Source: Breoghania sp963678585
GTDB taxonomy: Bacteria; Pseudomonadota; Alphaproteobacteria; Rhizobiales; Stappiaceae
NCBI GenBank assembly: GCA_963678585.2
Contig: CAXXGA010000002.1
Span: 2,976,001-3,040,000 of the forward strand
Length of the DNA stretch: 64,000 nucleotides
Direction of reading: 5' to 3'
In this document: positions 32,219 through 41,281 of the stretch, piece by piece
How the letters are laid out: the number at the start of each line of letters is the position of its first letter
Numbering within the stretch: the stretch's first letter is position 1
The notes under the pieces: generated by a model
Told to the model about the DNA's origin: nothing
Database searches by the model: none
Seen by the model: only the letters and a program-made list of their open reading frames with translations
Position numbers and translations under genes: made by a program

Positions 32219-33826
32219 TCAGCGCGTGACGATTTCCGGGCCCATCAGCAGATAGGGCAGGAAGGTCGAGAGCGGCTCGACATAGGTCACGAGGATCAGG
32301 AACAGGAACAGGATCGCCACGAAGGGCAAGGCTGCCCGCACGACCTGAATGAGCGACATTCCCGTTATGCCCGCCGTCACGAACAGGTTGAGCCCGATGG
32401 GTGGCGTGATCATGCCGATTTCCATGTTCACCACCATGATGATGCCGAGATGCACCGGATCGACGCCCAGCTGCATGGCGATCGGGAACACCACCGGCGC
32501 CACGATGAGCAGCAGGCCCGAGGGCTCCATGAACTGGCCGCCGAGCAGCAGCAGCAGGTTGATCGCGATCAGGAAGGTGAACCAGTTGAACCCGGCCCCC
32601 AGCATCCAGTCGGTGATCGCCTGCGGAATGCGTTCCGATGTCAGAACGTGGGCAAACAGCATCGCGTTGACGATGATGAACATCAGCATGATCGTCGTAC
32701 GCGCCGCGTCGATCATCACCTTGCGCGTCTCGTGGTTGTAGAAGGCGGGAACGAACGCCTTCACGATCAGCCACAGGTTCCGCCGCCAGATCCTGAGCGA
32801 GCGGAAATAGGCCGTGCCGATACTTGCGGTGCGCCGGTCGGCGCGCAGGATCGGGTAATAGGCCAGCACCGCCAGCGCCAGCACGATGCCCGCCCACAGC
32901 CGGGTCTCGAAGCCGAGATCGCCGAGGAAGAAGAAGGACAGGATCAGCCAGATGAACAGAAGCGACACCGCGTAGATGGAGCCGGAAAAGCCCACCTGCG
33001 CATTGGGGCCGTCCTCTTCGGTGACCCACGGGATATCCTTCAGCGGCCCCATGTCGCGATAGATGAAGACCGCCACGACGAAGGAATAGACCGCAGCCAC
33101 CGAGGCCGCTTCGGTCGGCGTGAAGACGCCGCCGTAGATGCCGCCGAGGATGATGATGATCAGGAACAGACCCCAACCTGCGTCGCGCCCGGCAACCAGC
33201 ATCTCGTGGACGCCGACAAAGGGCTGCTTGGGCATGTTCTTGCGCCGGGCGTTGATATAGATCGCCACCATCAGCATGAGGCCTGCCACGATGCCGGGAA
33301 TGACGCCGGCAAGGAACATGCGTCCGACCGAAACGTCGGTCGCCGCCGCATAGACCACCATCACGATGGAGGGCGGGATCAGGATGCCGAGCGTACCGGC
33401 ATTGGCGATGACGCCGGCGGCGAATTCCTTGGAGTAGCCCACTTCGCGCATGCCCGCGATGGCGATGGTGCCGATGGCGACCACGGTTGCCGGCGAGGAG
33501 CCGGACAGGGCCGCAAACAGCATGCAGGAAAACACCGCCGCGATGGCGAGGCCGCCGCGCACATGGCCGACGGCTGCAATGGCGAAGCGGATGATGCGCT
33601 TGGCCACACCGCCGGTGGACATGAAGGCGGAGGCGAGAATGAAGTAGGGGATCGCCAGCAGGGTGTAGTTCTGCGAGGCGGTGAAAAGCTGCTGCGCCAC
33701 CGACGACATGGAATCGCTGGAGAACACCGCAATTGCGAGAACGCTCGACAGACCGAGCGAGATGGAGATGGGGACGCCCAGGAACAGGAACGTCAGCACC
33801 ATCACGAAAAGAGCTGCTGCTTCCAT
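32219..33826 (-). CDS. dctM: C4-dicarboxylate TRAP transporter large permease DctM
   Basis: Encodes 535 residues with about 12 spans. DctM motifs are AIPYFILASAFMSTGG, LSGSSPATVVAIG, AGTLGILIPPSIVMV and INPPIGLNLF-like ITPPIGLNLF. A cytoplasmic or periplasmic insertion of about 90 residues (near 265-355) with two extra spans makes it longer than the 430-residue prototype. It carries out Na+-coupled import of dicarboxylates together with DctQ and DctP. It is the last gene of dctP-dctQ-dctM, with a 4-bp gap to dctQ. The sigma-54 promoter and DctBD upstream support a C4-dicarboxylate role. Confidence 0.92.
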   Translation of the reverse strand: MEAAALFVMVLTFLFLGVPISISLGLSSVLAIAVFSSDSMSSVAQQLFTASQNYTLLAIPYFILASAFMSTGGVAKRIIRFAIAAVGHVRGGLAIAAVFSCMLFAALSGSSPATVVAIGTIAIAGMREVGYSKEFAAGVIANAGTLGILIPPSIVMVVYAAATDVSVGRMFLAGVIPGIVAGLMLMVAIYINARRKNMPKQPFVGVHEMLVAGRDAGWGLFLIIIILGGIYGGVFTPTEAASVAAVYSFVVAVFIYRDMGPLKDIPWVTEEDGPNAQVGFSGSIYAVSLLFIWLILSFFFLGDLGFETRLWAGIVLALAVLAYYPILRADRRTASIGTAYFRSLRIWRRNLWLIVKAFVPAFYNHETRKVMIDAARTTIMLMFIIVNAMLFAHVLTSERIPQAITDWMLGAGFNWFTFLIAINLLLLLGGQFMEPSGLLLIVAPVVFPIAMQLGVDPVHLGIIMVVNMEIGMITPPIGLNLFVTAGITGMSLIQVVRAALPFVAILFLFLILVTYVEPLSTFLPYLLMGPEIVTR

Positions 33827-33830
33827 GGGC

Positions 33831-34637
33831 TCAGTCCTTCAGAACGTCTTTGTTTTCGGCCACGAGATCCTCGGCTTCATGCGCCGCGATCATCATTTCC
33901 CGCTCGCCCTTGATGATGGCGATGGCAGCCTGCAGGCAGCGGAAGGCGAAAAAGGCGAGACCGGTGGGCAGCACGAGGTAGACGATCCAGCGCTGGACGC
34001 GCTCCTTGGTGCCGAACATCTCCTGGATGAGTTCCGGATAGCGCAGGTCGTCGAGGCCGATCCCGGTGCGGAAATTCAGCGCCCAGTAGGCAATCGCTCC
34101 GCCACGGGTGTTGATGCCGAAGATCTGGAGCCAGTCCGACGAGATCAGGATGCAGGCATAGGCGACGCCGCATAGCGCGCCGAACACCGCAAGGGCCTTG
34201 AAAACCCTTGGCGGAAACAGCCGGATACCGGCATCCACGCCCAGATGCGAGCCGACCTTCACGCCGTAGTTCATGCCGAACAGGATCATCCAGGCAAACA
34301 GCAGGCGCGTGAATTCCAGCGCCCCGCCCCAGCCGGTGTTGAACCCGTAGCGCGCAACGACCTGCGTGAAGGAAACGAGCGTCATGGCCGCCAGCACGAC
34401 CGCCAGCGTGATCTCCTCGAAATGAGCGATCACCTTCGGCCAGCGCAGCTCGATGACATGGATGGTCAGCACCAGACAGATGAGCGCAACAATGTGCAGC
34501 ACCAGTTCGGTGTGCTTCCACTTGAAGCCGACCATATCGGCGATCGAGCGGGAAAGCGGCTTGGCTTCCGCTCCCAGATAGACCGCCGCGACCACGAGAA
34601 CCATGGCCGCAATGACAGTGAATGATTTGGAATTCAC
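33831..34637 (-). CDS. dctQ: C4-dicarboxylate TRAP transporter small permease DctQ
   Basis: Encodes 268 residues from a GTG at 34637 preceded by GGGGGA. The C-terminal 200 residues are DctQ-like with four spans and the motif WGGALEFTRLLFAWMILFGMNYG. An extra N-terminal region of about 65 residues holds two further spans. It forms the membrane core with DctM. Between it and dctP lies a hairpin that probably limits permease expression relative to the binding protein. Confidence 0.9.
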   Translation of the reverse strand: MNSKSFTVIAAMVLVVAAVYLGAEAKPLSRSIADMVGFKWKHTELVLHIVALICLVLTIHVIELRWPKVIAHFEEITLAVVLAAMTLVSFTQVVARYGFNTGWGGALEFTRLLFAWMILFGMNYGVKVGSHLGVDAGIRLFPPRVFKALAVFGALCGVAYACILISSDWLQIFGINTRGGAIAYWALNFRTGIGLDDLRYPELIQEMFGTKERVQRWIVYLVLPTGLAFFAFRCLQAAIAIIKGEREMMIAAHEAEDLVAENKDVLKD

Positions 34638-34725
34638 GGCGTCCCCCGCACATGCCGGAACCCTGAAAAGTCCGGCATCCTGCCCCCGTTCGACCTTCGC
34701 CGGGAGCTAGTTATCAGGAAAGACA

Positions 34726-34749
34726 GGGAGAGGCCCTCCGGCCTCTCCC
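34726..34749 (-). terminator. Attenuator-like hairpin between dctP and dctQ
   Basis: A perfect 10-bp stem GGGAGAGGCC/GGCCTCTCCC with a 4-nt loop lies 34 bp after the dctP stop. On the minus strand it is followed by TGTCTTTCCTG. Partial termination here would give more DctP than DctQM, a common arrangement for binding-protein operons. Confidence 0.55.
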
Positions 34750-34782
34750 CGAAACTCGCCCGTCAGGACCAACGGCTTTCGA

Positions 34783-35781
34783 TCAGTTCGAAGCCACTGC
34801 GGCGTCGATGACGTCCTTGCCGATATCGCCTTCGAACTTCTCCCAGACCGGCTTCATGGTATTGACCCATTCGGCGCGCTGGTCTGCGGTCAGCTCGCGG
34901 ATCTTGGATCCGGCGTCGAGGATGTTCTGGCGGTTGGCCGCTTCCTTCTTGGCCACCGCGGCATTGGCCTCGTCGGTAACTTCACGCGCGATATGAAGGA
35001 ACTGGTCGCGCACGGCGGGCTCCAGCCCGTTCAGCCACTCGTCGGAGGTGACCAGCAGGTAGGCGAGCACCTGGTGGTTGGTCTCGGTGATGCCGTCCTG
35101 CACTTCGAAGAACTTCTGGGTGTAGATGTTGGACCAGGAGTTTTCCTGCCCGTCGACAACACCCGTCTGCAGCGCGCCGTAGACTTCCTTGAAGGAGAGC
35201 TTCTGCGCGTTGGCGCCCATCGCCTCGATCATCGCCACGGCGACGTCGGAGGTCTGGACGCGGAACTTCAGGCCCGCGGCATCGGACGGCACCAGCAGCG
35301 GCTTGTTGGCGGAAAACTGCTTCAGGCCCGAAAGCCAGTAGCCGAGCCCGACATAGCCGACGTCGGAGATCGAGGTCAGCAGCTCGCGACCGGTGTCGGA
35401 ATTGCCGAAACGGGTCACCGCATCGAGGCTGGTGAACAGGAAAGGCAGATCGAACAGACGGAACTTCTTGGTGTAGGCCTCGAACTTCGACAGCGACGGC
35501 GCAGCAAGCTGCACGTCGCCCAGAAGAAGGGCTTCCATCACCTTGTCATCATCGAAAAGCTGAGAATTCGGAAACACCTGCATGCAGGCGATGCCGTTCA
35601 TGTCCTTGTTGACGCGTTCGGCGAGCATGGTCGCGGCATCACCCTTGGGGTGACCGGTGGCGGCGACGACGTGGCTGAACTTGATCACCATCTCGCCGTC
35701 ATCGCACTCATCTGCTGCAACAGCGGGCGCGACAAAGGCAAACGAGGCGGCCGTGGCGGCCGCCAGGATGAACTTCTTCAT
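34783..35781 (-). CDS. dctP: C4-dicarboxylate-binding periplasmic protein DctP
   Basis: Encodes 332 residues. The ATG at 35781 follows GGGAGGACATCC and begins a Sec signal peptide cut after AVA/AD at about residue 22. A 57-residue in-frame upstream extension is rejected. Typical DctP blocks are VIKFSHVVAATGHPKG, NSQLFDDDKVMEALLLGDVQ, GLKFRVQTSDV with the ligand-binding Arg, and GVVDGQENSWSNIY. It captures succinate, malate or fumarate in the periplasm for DctQM. It is transcribed from a sigma-54 promoter at 35844-35860 and sits directly downstream of dctBD. Confidence 0.93.
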   Translation of the reverse strand: MKKFILAAATAASFAFVAPAVAADECDDGEMVIKFSHVVAATGHPKGDAATMLAERVNKDMNGIACMQVFPNSQLFDDDKVMEALLLGDVQLAAPSLSKFEAYTKKFRLFDLPFLFTSLDAVTRFGNSDTGRELLTSISDVGYVGLGYWLSGLKQFSANKPLLVPSDAAGLKFRVQTSDVAVAMIEAMGANAQKLSFKEVYGALQTGVVDGQENSWSNIYTQKFFEVQDGITETNHQVLAYLLVTSDEWLNGLEPAVRDQFLHIAREVTDEANAAVAKKEAANRQNILDAGSKIRELTADQRAEWVNTMKPVWEKFEGDIGKDVIDAAVASN

Positions 35782-35843
35782 GGATGTCCTCCCAGACAAG
35801 ATAAGAAACCGCCCGGAGAAATCCGGCGCAGTCCCATTTTGTT

Positions 35844-35860
35844 TGCAACGCACGTGCCAA
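35844..35860 (-). promoter_or_regulatory. Sigma-54 (-24/-12) promoter of dctPQM
   Basis: On the minus strand the sequence TTGGCACG-TGCG-TTGCA matches the RpoN consensus TGGCACG-N4-TTGC exactly. It lies 63 bp upstream of the dctP start codon. The adjacent DctD is a sigma-54 activator, so this is the expected control site. Confidence 0.9.
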
Positions 35861-35986
35861 GGGCGGCTCCACGCCGGAAAACGGCGCAAATACGGCGAGA
35901 ACGCCGCCGCCGCCCTCGCGACACTATACACGTTCTGGGTATGATCGGTCACATTGCCGCAGGCGGGCGTATCGAAAACGACACAT

Positions 35987-36007
35987 TGTCACATCGCATA
36001 AGTGACA
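35987..36007. promoter_or_regulatory. Candidate DctD upstream activator site
   Basis: The inverted repeat TGTCAC-N9-GTGACA lies about 140 bp upstream of the sigma-54 promoter, a normal distance for an enhancer-binding protein. It lies within 40 bp of the dctD stop codon. Assignment to DctD is inference. Confidence 0.5.
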
Positions 36008-36038
36008 TGGAGAATGTCCGCGGGCGCAAGGCCGGGCC

Positions 36039-37394
36039 TCAGGGTTCCGAGTGGACTTCCTTGTCGAGGCCGTATTTCTTCATCTTCTCGTAGAGCGCCT
36101 TGCGCGACAGGCTGAGCGCCTCGTAGGTCGCCTTGATCGACCCTCCATTACGGCGCAGTTCCGCGGCAATGAGCGCGCGCTCGTATTTGCCGATGCGGAC
36201 CGACAGCGGCTCGCCGCCCGCCGCCACATCCTGAAAGCCGTCCGCACCGTCGCCGGTGATCTTGTCGACGCCGAGAACGAAGCGGTCGGCCACGTTGCGC
36301 AATTCGCGCACGTTGCCCGGCCAGTCGCGGGCGATCAGCCGCGCCATCATTTCCGGCGTGAAGTCCGGGATCTCGCGCCGGTAGCGTGCCCGCGCCTCGC
36401 GCGCCAGATGATGGAACAGCAGCGGAATATCCTCGCGCCGGTCGCGCAGGGGCGGAATATCGAGACTGACCACGTTGAGCCGGTAATAGAGATCGCGCCG
36501 GAAACGCCCGGCTTCGCTTTCCTTCTCCAGATCGACCTTGGTCGCCGTCACGAAGCGCACATCCAGCGGGATCGACTTGTTGGAGCCCAGCCGCTCGATG
36601 CTGCGATCCTCGATCACCCGCAACAGCTTCACCTGAAGCTCCAGCGGCATGGATTCGATCTCGTCCAGAAAAACCGTGCCGCCATTGGCGTGTTCCAGCT
36701 TGCCGATGCGCTGGCGCGAGGCGCCGGTAAAGGCTCCCTGCTCGTGGCCAAAAAGCTCGCTCTCGATGATTTCCGCCGGAAGCGCCCCGCAATTGAGCGC
36801 CACGAAAGGCCCGTCCTTGCGGATACCTTCCTCGTGCAGCGCGCGTGCCACCACTTCCTTTCCCGACCCGGTCTCGCCCAGGATCAGAACATCGGCATCG
36901 GTTGCCGCCAGCGCCTTGACCGCCGTGCGCAGACGCTCGATCGCCGGCGCGCGCCCGACAAGACGGGCGGCAAGCCCTGCCGTATCGCCAAGCTGCTCGC
37001 GCAGGATCCGGTTTTCCAGCACCAGCCTGCGCTGGTGCAACGCGCGTTCGATGACCGCGGACAGACGCGCCACGGGAAACGGCTTTTCCATGAAATCATA
37101 GGCGCCCGCACGGATGGCTTCCACGGCCAGAGGCACGTCGCCATGGCCGGTGATCAGAATGACGGGCAGTGCGGTATCGATTTCGAAAGCGGCCTTCATC
37201 AGCGCCAGCCCGTCCATGCCCGGCATGCGGATATCGGTGACGAGCACGCCGTAGAAATCGCGCGACACCCGGTCCAGCACGCTTTCGGCGGTGGAATAGG
37301 CTTCCACCCGATGCCCGGCGAGTTCGAGCCCCTGCGCCAGCGCTTCGCGCAGATCGACCTCGTCATCGACGAACAGGACGGTTGACTGGTCCAT
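36039..37394 (-). CDS. dctD: C4-dicarboxylate response regulator DctD (sigma-54 activator)
   Basis: Encodes 451 residues from the ATG at 37394 (GGGA seven nt upstream). The ATG two codons earlier is too close to that site. Domains in order: receiver (1-120) with the phospho-acceptor Asp54 in VTDIRMPGMDG, AAA+ sigma-54 interaction domain with Walker A GETGSGKE (173-180) and the GAFTGA loop (220-225), and a C-terminal Fis-type helix-turn-helix ending SLSRKALYEKMKKYGL. It is phosphorylated by DctB and remodels RNAP-sigma54 at the dctP promoter. The gene lies 154 bp after dctB. Confidence 0.93.
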   Translation of the reverse strand: MDQSTVLFVDDEVDLREALAQGLELAGHRVEAYSTAESVLDRVSRDFYGVLVTDIRMPGMDGLALMKAAFEIDTALPVILITGHGDVPLAVEAIRAGAYDFMEKPFPVARLSAVIERALHQRRLVLENRILREQLGDTAGLAARLVGRAPAIERLRTAVKALAATDADVLILGETGSGKEVVARALHEEGIRKDGPFVALNCGALPAEIIESELFGHEQGAFTGASRQRIGKLEHANGGTVFLDEIESMPLELQVKLLRVIEDRSIERLGSNKSIPLDVRFVTATKVDLEKESEAGRFRRDLYYRLNVVSLDIPPLRDRREDIPLLFHHLAREARARYRREIPDFTPEMMARLIARDWPGNVRELRNVADRFVLGVDKITGDGADGFQDVAAGGEPLSVRIGKYERALIAAELRRNGGSIKATYEALSLSRKALYEKMKKYGLDKEVHSEP

Positions 37395-37548
37395 ACTCAT
37401 ATCCCGGTGCGAGAGACAGGCGAGGCAGGGGCCGAACGGCAGTCCCTGCCGGTGGGGCCCCTTTCGGTGGAGCCCCTGTCGATGGGGAAGGAAAGGTCAA
37501 GCCGTAGATAGCACTTCCACGCCGAGTTAAAACCCCGAAGATGCAGGT

Positions 37549-39354
37549 TCAGGCCATGGCAGGCTGCGTCGACGCCTGCGGCAGGCGGATGGCGAACACA
37601 CTTCCCGGCGTCTCGGGTCGGGCCTCCTCCAGCACCAGTTGTCCGCCCAGTTCGCGAACGATCTTGTCGGCAATGGAAAGCCCCAGACCAAGCCCCGCCC
37701 CCACCTCCTTGGTGGTGAAGAAGGGATCGAATATCCGCCCGCGGGTCTCCTCGTCGATGCCCGGCCCGTCGTCCTCGACCCGGATGACCACATCCCCCGC
37801 CCCCTCGCGCGCCGCACCGATACGCACCAGACCGCCCTCCGTCCGACCGGCATGGGCCTCCTCCACCGCGTCGAGCGCATTGACCAGCAGGTTCATGATC
37901 ACCTGTTCCAGCAAGATGGCGTCGGCGCGCACCGCCAGTTCCAGCGGCGGACGAAGGAATTCGATGCGTGAATTGGAGCGCTTGATCCGCGGCGAAAGCA
38001 GCATCAGCGCCTCGTCGATGACCGGCCCGACCGCGACCGGCGCGGCCTCGCCGCCGGGCTTGCGGGCAAAGCCCTTCAGCGTGCGCGAGATCGTCGCCAT
38101 GCGCTCCACCATCGCGGTGATCTTGCGCAAGGAGTCTCCCGCTTCCTCCGTCCGCCCGCGCTGCAACAGCATGTCGGCATTGTCGGCCTGAGACCGGATA
38201 ACCGCGAGCGGCTGGTTGAATTCATGGCTGAGAGCTGCCGACATCCGCCCGAGCGTCGCAAGCTTGGCGGTCTGGACGAGTTCATCCTGCGTGCGGCGCA
38301 ATTCCGCCTCCGCCGCCTCGCGCTCGCGCACTTCCTCGCCGAGCCTTGCATTGGCGAGCGTCAGGTCGCGGGTGCGATCGCGCACGCGTCGCTCCAGCCT
38401 CAGGGCTGCCGCCCGCTCCCCGCGAAGCTGCGCATCCATACGCAGCCGCCGTTCCACGACAATCCAGATGAGCCCGGTGGCGAGCAAGGTCAGCAGAACC
38501 GCAATCAGCACCGCGGTCGTGACCTGCCGGGTCACCGAACTGGCATCGAAGAACACCGCCACCGACCAACCCAGCACCGGCAGGACCTTGGACGCCTGCA
38601 GATAGAGCCTGCGCCCGCCCTCATCGGGAAGCGTGACCATCAGATGCGGCCCGCGCCGCTCGGTGCGCCCGCGCAAGGTGTCCAGTTCGGCGCGGGTGCC
38701 ATCCAGCGCCAGTTGCAGGCCGCGCCATTTCGGACGGTTGGTCACGATGATGCGGCCCGACTGGCTAAGCGCCAGAACGGGATCCCGCGACAAGGCCCAT
38801 GCCTGCTCGATGCGCCCCAGATCCACCCGCGCGGCGACCACGCCGACAATCTCATCGTCGGAACGCACCGCGGAGGCGAAGATGTAGCTGGCGGGCCGCC
38901 CCGGCGTGGTGACCAGCAATTGCCGCCCGAGCCTGCCCTCGCGCGCCTGATCCACCGCCTGCCGGATTTCGCTGTCGAGCGGCGATCCCACCGCATCGAA
39001 TTCGCTGGAGGCGATCAGGCTGCCGTCGGCGGAAAGAAACCGGATTTCCTCCGCCCCCGTCATGCCCGCCGCAATGGCCGCGATGCGGTGGGAGGTCTCC
39101 CGGTCGCGGCCGCGCGAGATATCGACCACGTCCGGACGGCGCGCCATCATCGGCGGCAGGATGCGGTACTTGTCGAGCAGGCTTTCCAGCGTCGCGGCCT
39201 GAAGATCGAGCGAGGCGGCGGCCCGCGAGCCGATCTCGTCCAGCATGATCCGCTCGCTCACCCGCGCCGTGGCCCAGGCGACAAAGGCGCCGACCAGAAG
39301 ACAGACGGTCAAAATGGCGGCAACGGTCCTGCGCGTGCGAAGCGGCTTGCTCAT
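37549..39354 (-). CDS. dctB: C4-dicarboxylate sensor histidine kinase DctB
   Basis: Encodes 601 residues. One span near 10-30, a periplasmic double-PAS-like sensor region of about 240 residues, a second span at about 281-300, a coiled coil (310-365) and a kinase core with His377 in ALSHEFNQPLAVI. Further motifs are N-box NLLVNALDA, G1 DDGPGI, F FDPFFTTK and G2 GLGLGLSI. This architecture is DctB. The sensor binds C4-dicarboxylates in the periplasm and phosphorylates DctD. In rhizobia the pair normally controls the symporter dctA; here it adjoins a TRAP operon as in Pseudomonas. The gene is separated from modC by 107 bp on the same strand. Confidence 0.92.
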   Translation of the reverse strand: MSKPLRTRRTVAAILTVCLLVGAFVAWATARVSERIMLDEIGSRAAASLDLQAATLESLLDKYRILPPMMARRPDVVDISRGRDRETSHRIAAIAAGMTGAEEIRFLSADGSLIASSEFDAVGSPLDSEIRQAVDQAREGRLGRQLLVTTPGRPASYIFASAVRSDDEIVGVVAARVDLGRIEQAWALSRDPVLALSQSGRIIVTNRPKWRGLQLALDGTRAELDTLRGRTERRGPHLMVTLPDEGGRRLYLQASKVLPVLGWSVAVFFDASSVTRQVTTAVLIAVLLTLLATGLIWIVVERRLRMDAQLRGERAAALRLERRVRDRTRDLTLANARLGEEVREREAAEAELRRTQDELVQTAKLATLGRMSAALSHEFNQPLAVIRSQADNADMLLQRGRTEEAGDSLRKITAMVERMATISRTLKGFARKPGGEAAPVAVGPVIDEALMLLSPRIKRSNSRIEFLRPPLELAVRADAILLEQVIMNLLVNALDAVEEAHAGRTEGGLVRIGAAREGAGDVVIRVEDDGPGIDEETRGRIFDPFFTTKEVGAGLGLGLSIADKIVRELGGQLVLEEARPETPGSVFAIRLPQASTQPAMA

Positions 39355-39461
39355 GGCGCGATCATAGCGGAAAGGGACGCAAAGGAAGAAGAGCGATCAT
39401 GGCGCGCAGCTCCTTGAACACCGGTTTCGCGCCGCAAGGCATTTCCGCCTGTCCCCGCGCT

Positions 39462-40580
39462 TCAACGCGAAAGGAAGCCGTCATGCGCACGCTCGGTGTC
39501 ATGCGAGGCGAGCGGACGGTCCACCGCCACCGACTTCACCAGCGCGAAGATCTCTTGCCCCGGCTCCAGCCCCAGATCGGAAAGCGAGGCCCGCGTGATG
39601 CGCGCGCGCAGGCGCTGCCGCCCGAGCCCGCATACGATTTCCGCATAAGGACCGCTCTCGTGGCTTATTTCCAGAATGGTCACGGGCAACGCATTGCGGA
39701 TGCTGAGCCCCTTGGGCACCTCGCGCGCAATGGCAATATCGCGGGCCCTGAGGTGAAGCCGGATCTCCTCGCCGATTTCTGCGCGAACCGCAGGCACCTC
39801 GATGGTTTCGCCTTCCACCTCGATATGGGTAAGGCCCCATCGGGTGTCGAAGGCGGCGATGCGCCCTTCCAGCACCGTACCGGCCTGCTGGCGCCCCGTT
39901 GCGGGGCCGAGATCCAGCCGGGTCATGATTTCCGCCACCGGACCAACCGCATCCACCCTGCCATCAGACACGATGACAAGCGTTTCCGCCAGCCGCGCCA
40001 CTTCCTCCAGAGAATGGGAGACATAGACGATGGGGATCGCCGCCTCCCGGCGCAGGCGGTCCAGATAGGGCAGGATCTCGCTCTTGCGCGCCTGATCGAG
40101 CGAGGCGAGCGGCTCGTCCATCAACAGGATGCGCGGCCCGGAAAGAAGCGCGCGCCCGATGGCGACGCGCTGGCGTTCGCCGCCGGACAGTTTCGCAGGC
40201 CGCCGGTCGAGCAGATCCTCGATGCCCAGAAGCGCCACCACCTCGTCGAACGGCATGGAGGCGTCGCGTCCGCCCGCCCAGTGCGAAAAGGTGAGATTGC
40301 GGCGCACGGTCAGATGGGGAAAAAGCCGCGCTTCCTGAAAGACATGCCCGATCCGCCGCTTGCGCGGGGCAAGATCGATGCGGCTTTCGGAATCGAACAA
40401 CACCTGATCGCCGACCGTAATGCGTCCGCGCGCCGGGCTGGCAAGCCCCGCGATCATGTTGACCAGCGAGGTCTTGCCGGAACCGGAGCGCCCGAACAGT
40501 GCGGTCACACCGCCGGGGCTCTTGAATTTTGCGGAAATCTCGAACGTGCCGAGCCGGGCTTCCACGTCGACGGAGAGCAT
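39462..40580 (-). CDS. modC: Molybdate ABC transporter ATP-binding protein ModC
   Basis: Encodes 372 residues from the ATG at 40580, which overlaps the modB stop (TGATG). A GTG one codon earlier is also possible. The ABC core has Walker A GRSGSGKT, signature LSGGERQRVAIG and Walker B LLMDEPLASLD. The last 70 residues (about 295-360) form a Mop/TOBE domain with ARDIAIAREVPKGLSIRN and EIVCGLG, which binds molybdate. It energises molybdate import by ModAB. It ends the modABC operon. Confidence 0.94.
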   Translation of the reverse strand: MLSVDVEARLGTFEISAKFKSPGGVTALFGRSGSGKTSLVNMIAGLASPARGRITVGDQVLFDSESRIDLAPRKRRIGHVFQEARLFPHLTVRRNLTFSHWAGGRDASMPFDEVVALLGIEDLLDRRPAKLSGGERQRVAIGRALLSGPRILLMDEPLASLDQARKSEILPYLDRLRREAAIPIVYVSHSLEEVARLAETLVIVSDGRVDAVGPVAEIMTRLDLGPATGRQQAGTVLEGRIAAFDTRWGLTHIEVEGETIEVPAVRAEIGEEIRLHLRARDIAIAREVPKGLSIRNALPVTILEISHESGPYAEIVCGLGRQRLRARITRASLSDLGLEPGQEIFALVKSVAVDRPLASHDTERAHDGFLSR

Positions 40581-41278
40581 CACGCGCCCCCCACGCGCCG
40601 GTTGAGGCGGCGCGATACGAATTCGGAGGCAATGACGGCTGCGAAGGCGATCACGGCGGCAGCGATGGACAACCTGAGGGCAGCCAGATCGCCGTCGGGC
40701 GACTGGGTGAACGTGTAGATGGCCAGAGACATGGTCCGCGTCTGGCCGGGAATGTTGGAGGCGAAGGTGATGGTCGCTCCGAACTCGCCCATCGCCTTGG
40801 CGAAACCCAGCATCGCTCCGCCCACGATACCCGGTGCCGCTAGCGGCAGGGTCACGACGAAGAAGGTGACGATGCGCGGTGCGCCCAGCGTTTCCGCCGC
40901 CTGCTCAAGCTTTGGATCGACCGCCTCGAAGGCCAGCCGGACGGTGCGCACGATCAGCGGAAAGGCCATGACGCCCGCCACCACCGCGGCCCCCGTCCAG
41001 CGGAAGGCGAGCGTTATGCCGAACTGCTCATAGAGGAAGCTGCCGATGGGCCCACGCCGACCGAACAGGATCAGCAGCGTGAAGCCCGTCACCACCGGCG
41101 GCAGCACGAGCGGCATGTGAATGACCGCATCGAGCAGCGAATGGCCGATGAACCGCCACCGCGCGAGTGCATAGGCCGCGAAAACGGCCAGCGGCAGGGA
41201 GACGATAAGACCGAGGCCGCTGACCTTTAAAGACAGGAGGATGGCCTCGATCTCGGCAGTGGAAAGTGGCTGCAGCAA
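40580..41278 (-). CDS. modB: Molybdate ABC transporter permease ModB
   Basis: Encodes 232 residues with five to six spans. It probably starts at a TTG (41278) directly after the modA stop, because the conserved N-terminus LSTAEIEAILLSLKVS needs this start and no ATG is available. The EAA loop contacting ModC reads DPKLEQAAETLGAPRIVTFF and the pattern FAKAMGEFGATITFASN is typical of ModB. It forms the channel homodimer for molybdate. Confidence 0.92.
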   Translation of the reverse strand: MLQPLSTAEIEAILLSLKVSGLGLIVSLPLAVFAAYALARWRFIGHSLLDAVIHMPLVLPPVVTGFTLLILFGRRGPIGSFLYEQFGITLAFRWTGAAVVAGVMAFPLIVRTVRLAFEAVDPKLEQAAETLGAPRIVTFFVVTLPLAAPGIVGGAMLGFAKAMGEFGATITFASNIPGQTRTMSLAIYTFTQSPDGDLAALRLSIAAAVIAFAAVIASEFVSRRLNRRVGGA

Positions 41279-41281
41279 GTA

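Noticed and set aside
32045..33913. Plus-strand open frame opposite dctM
   Set aside because: Antisense shadow, Asp/His/Arg-rich, no start signal.
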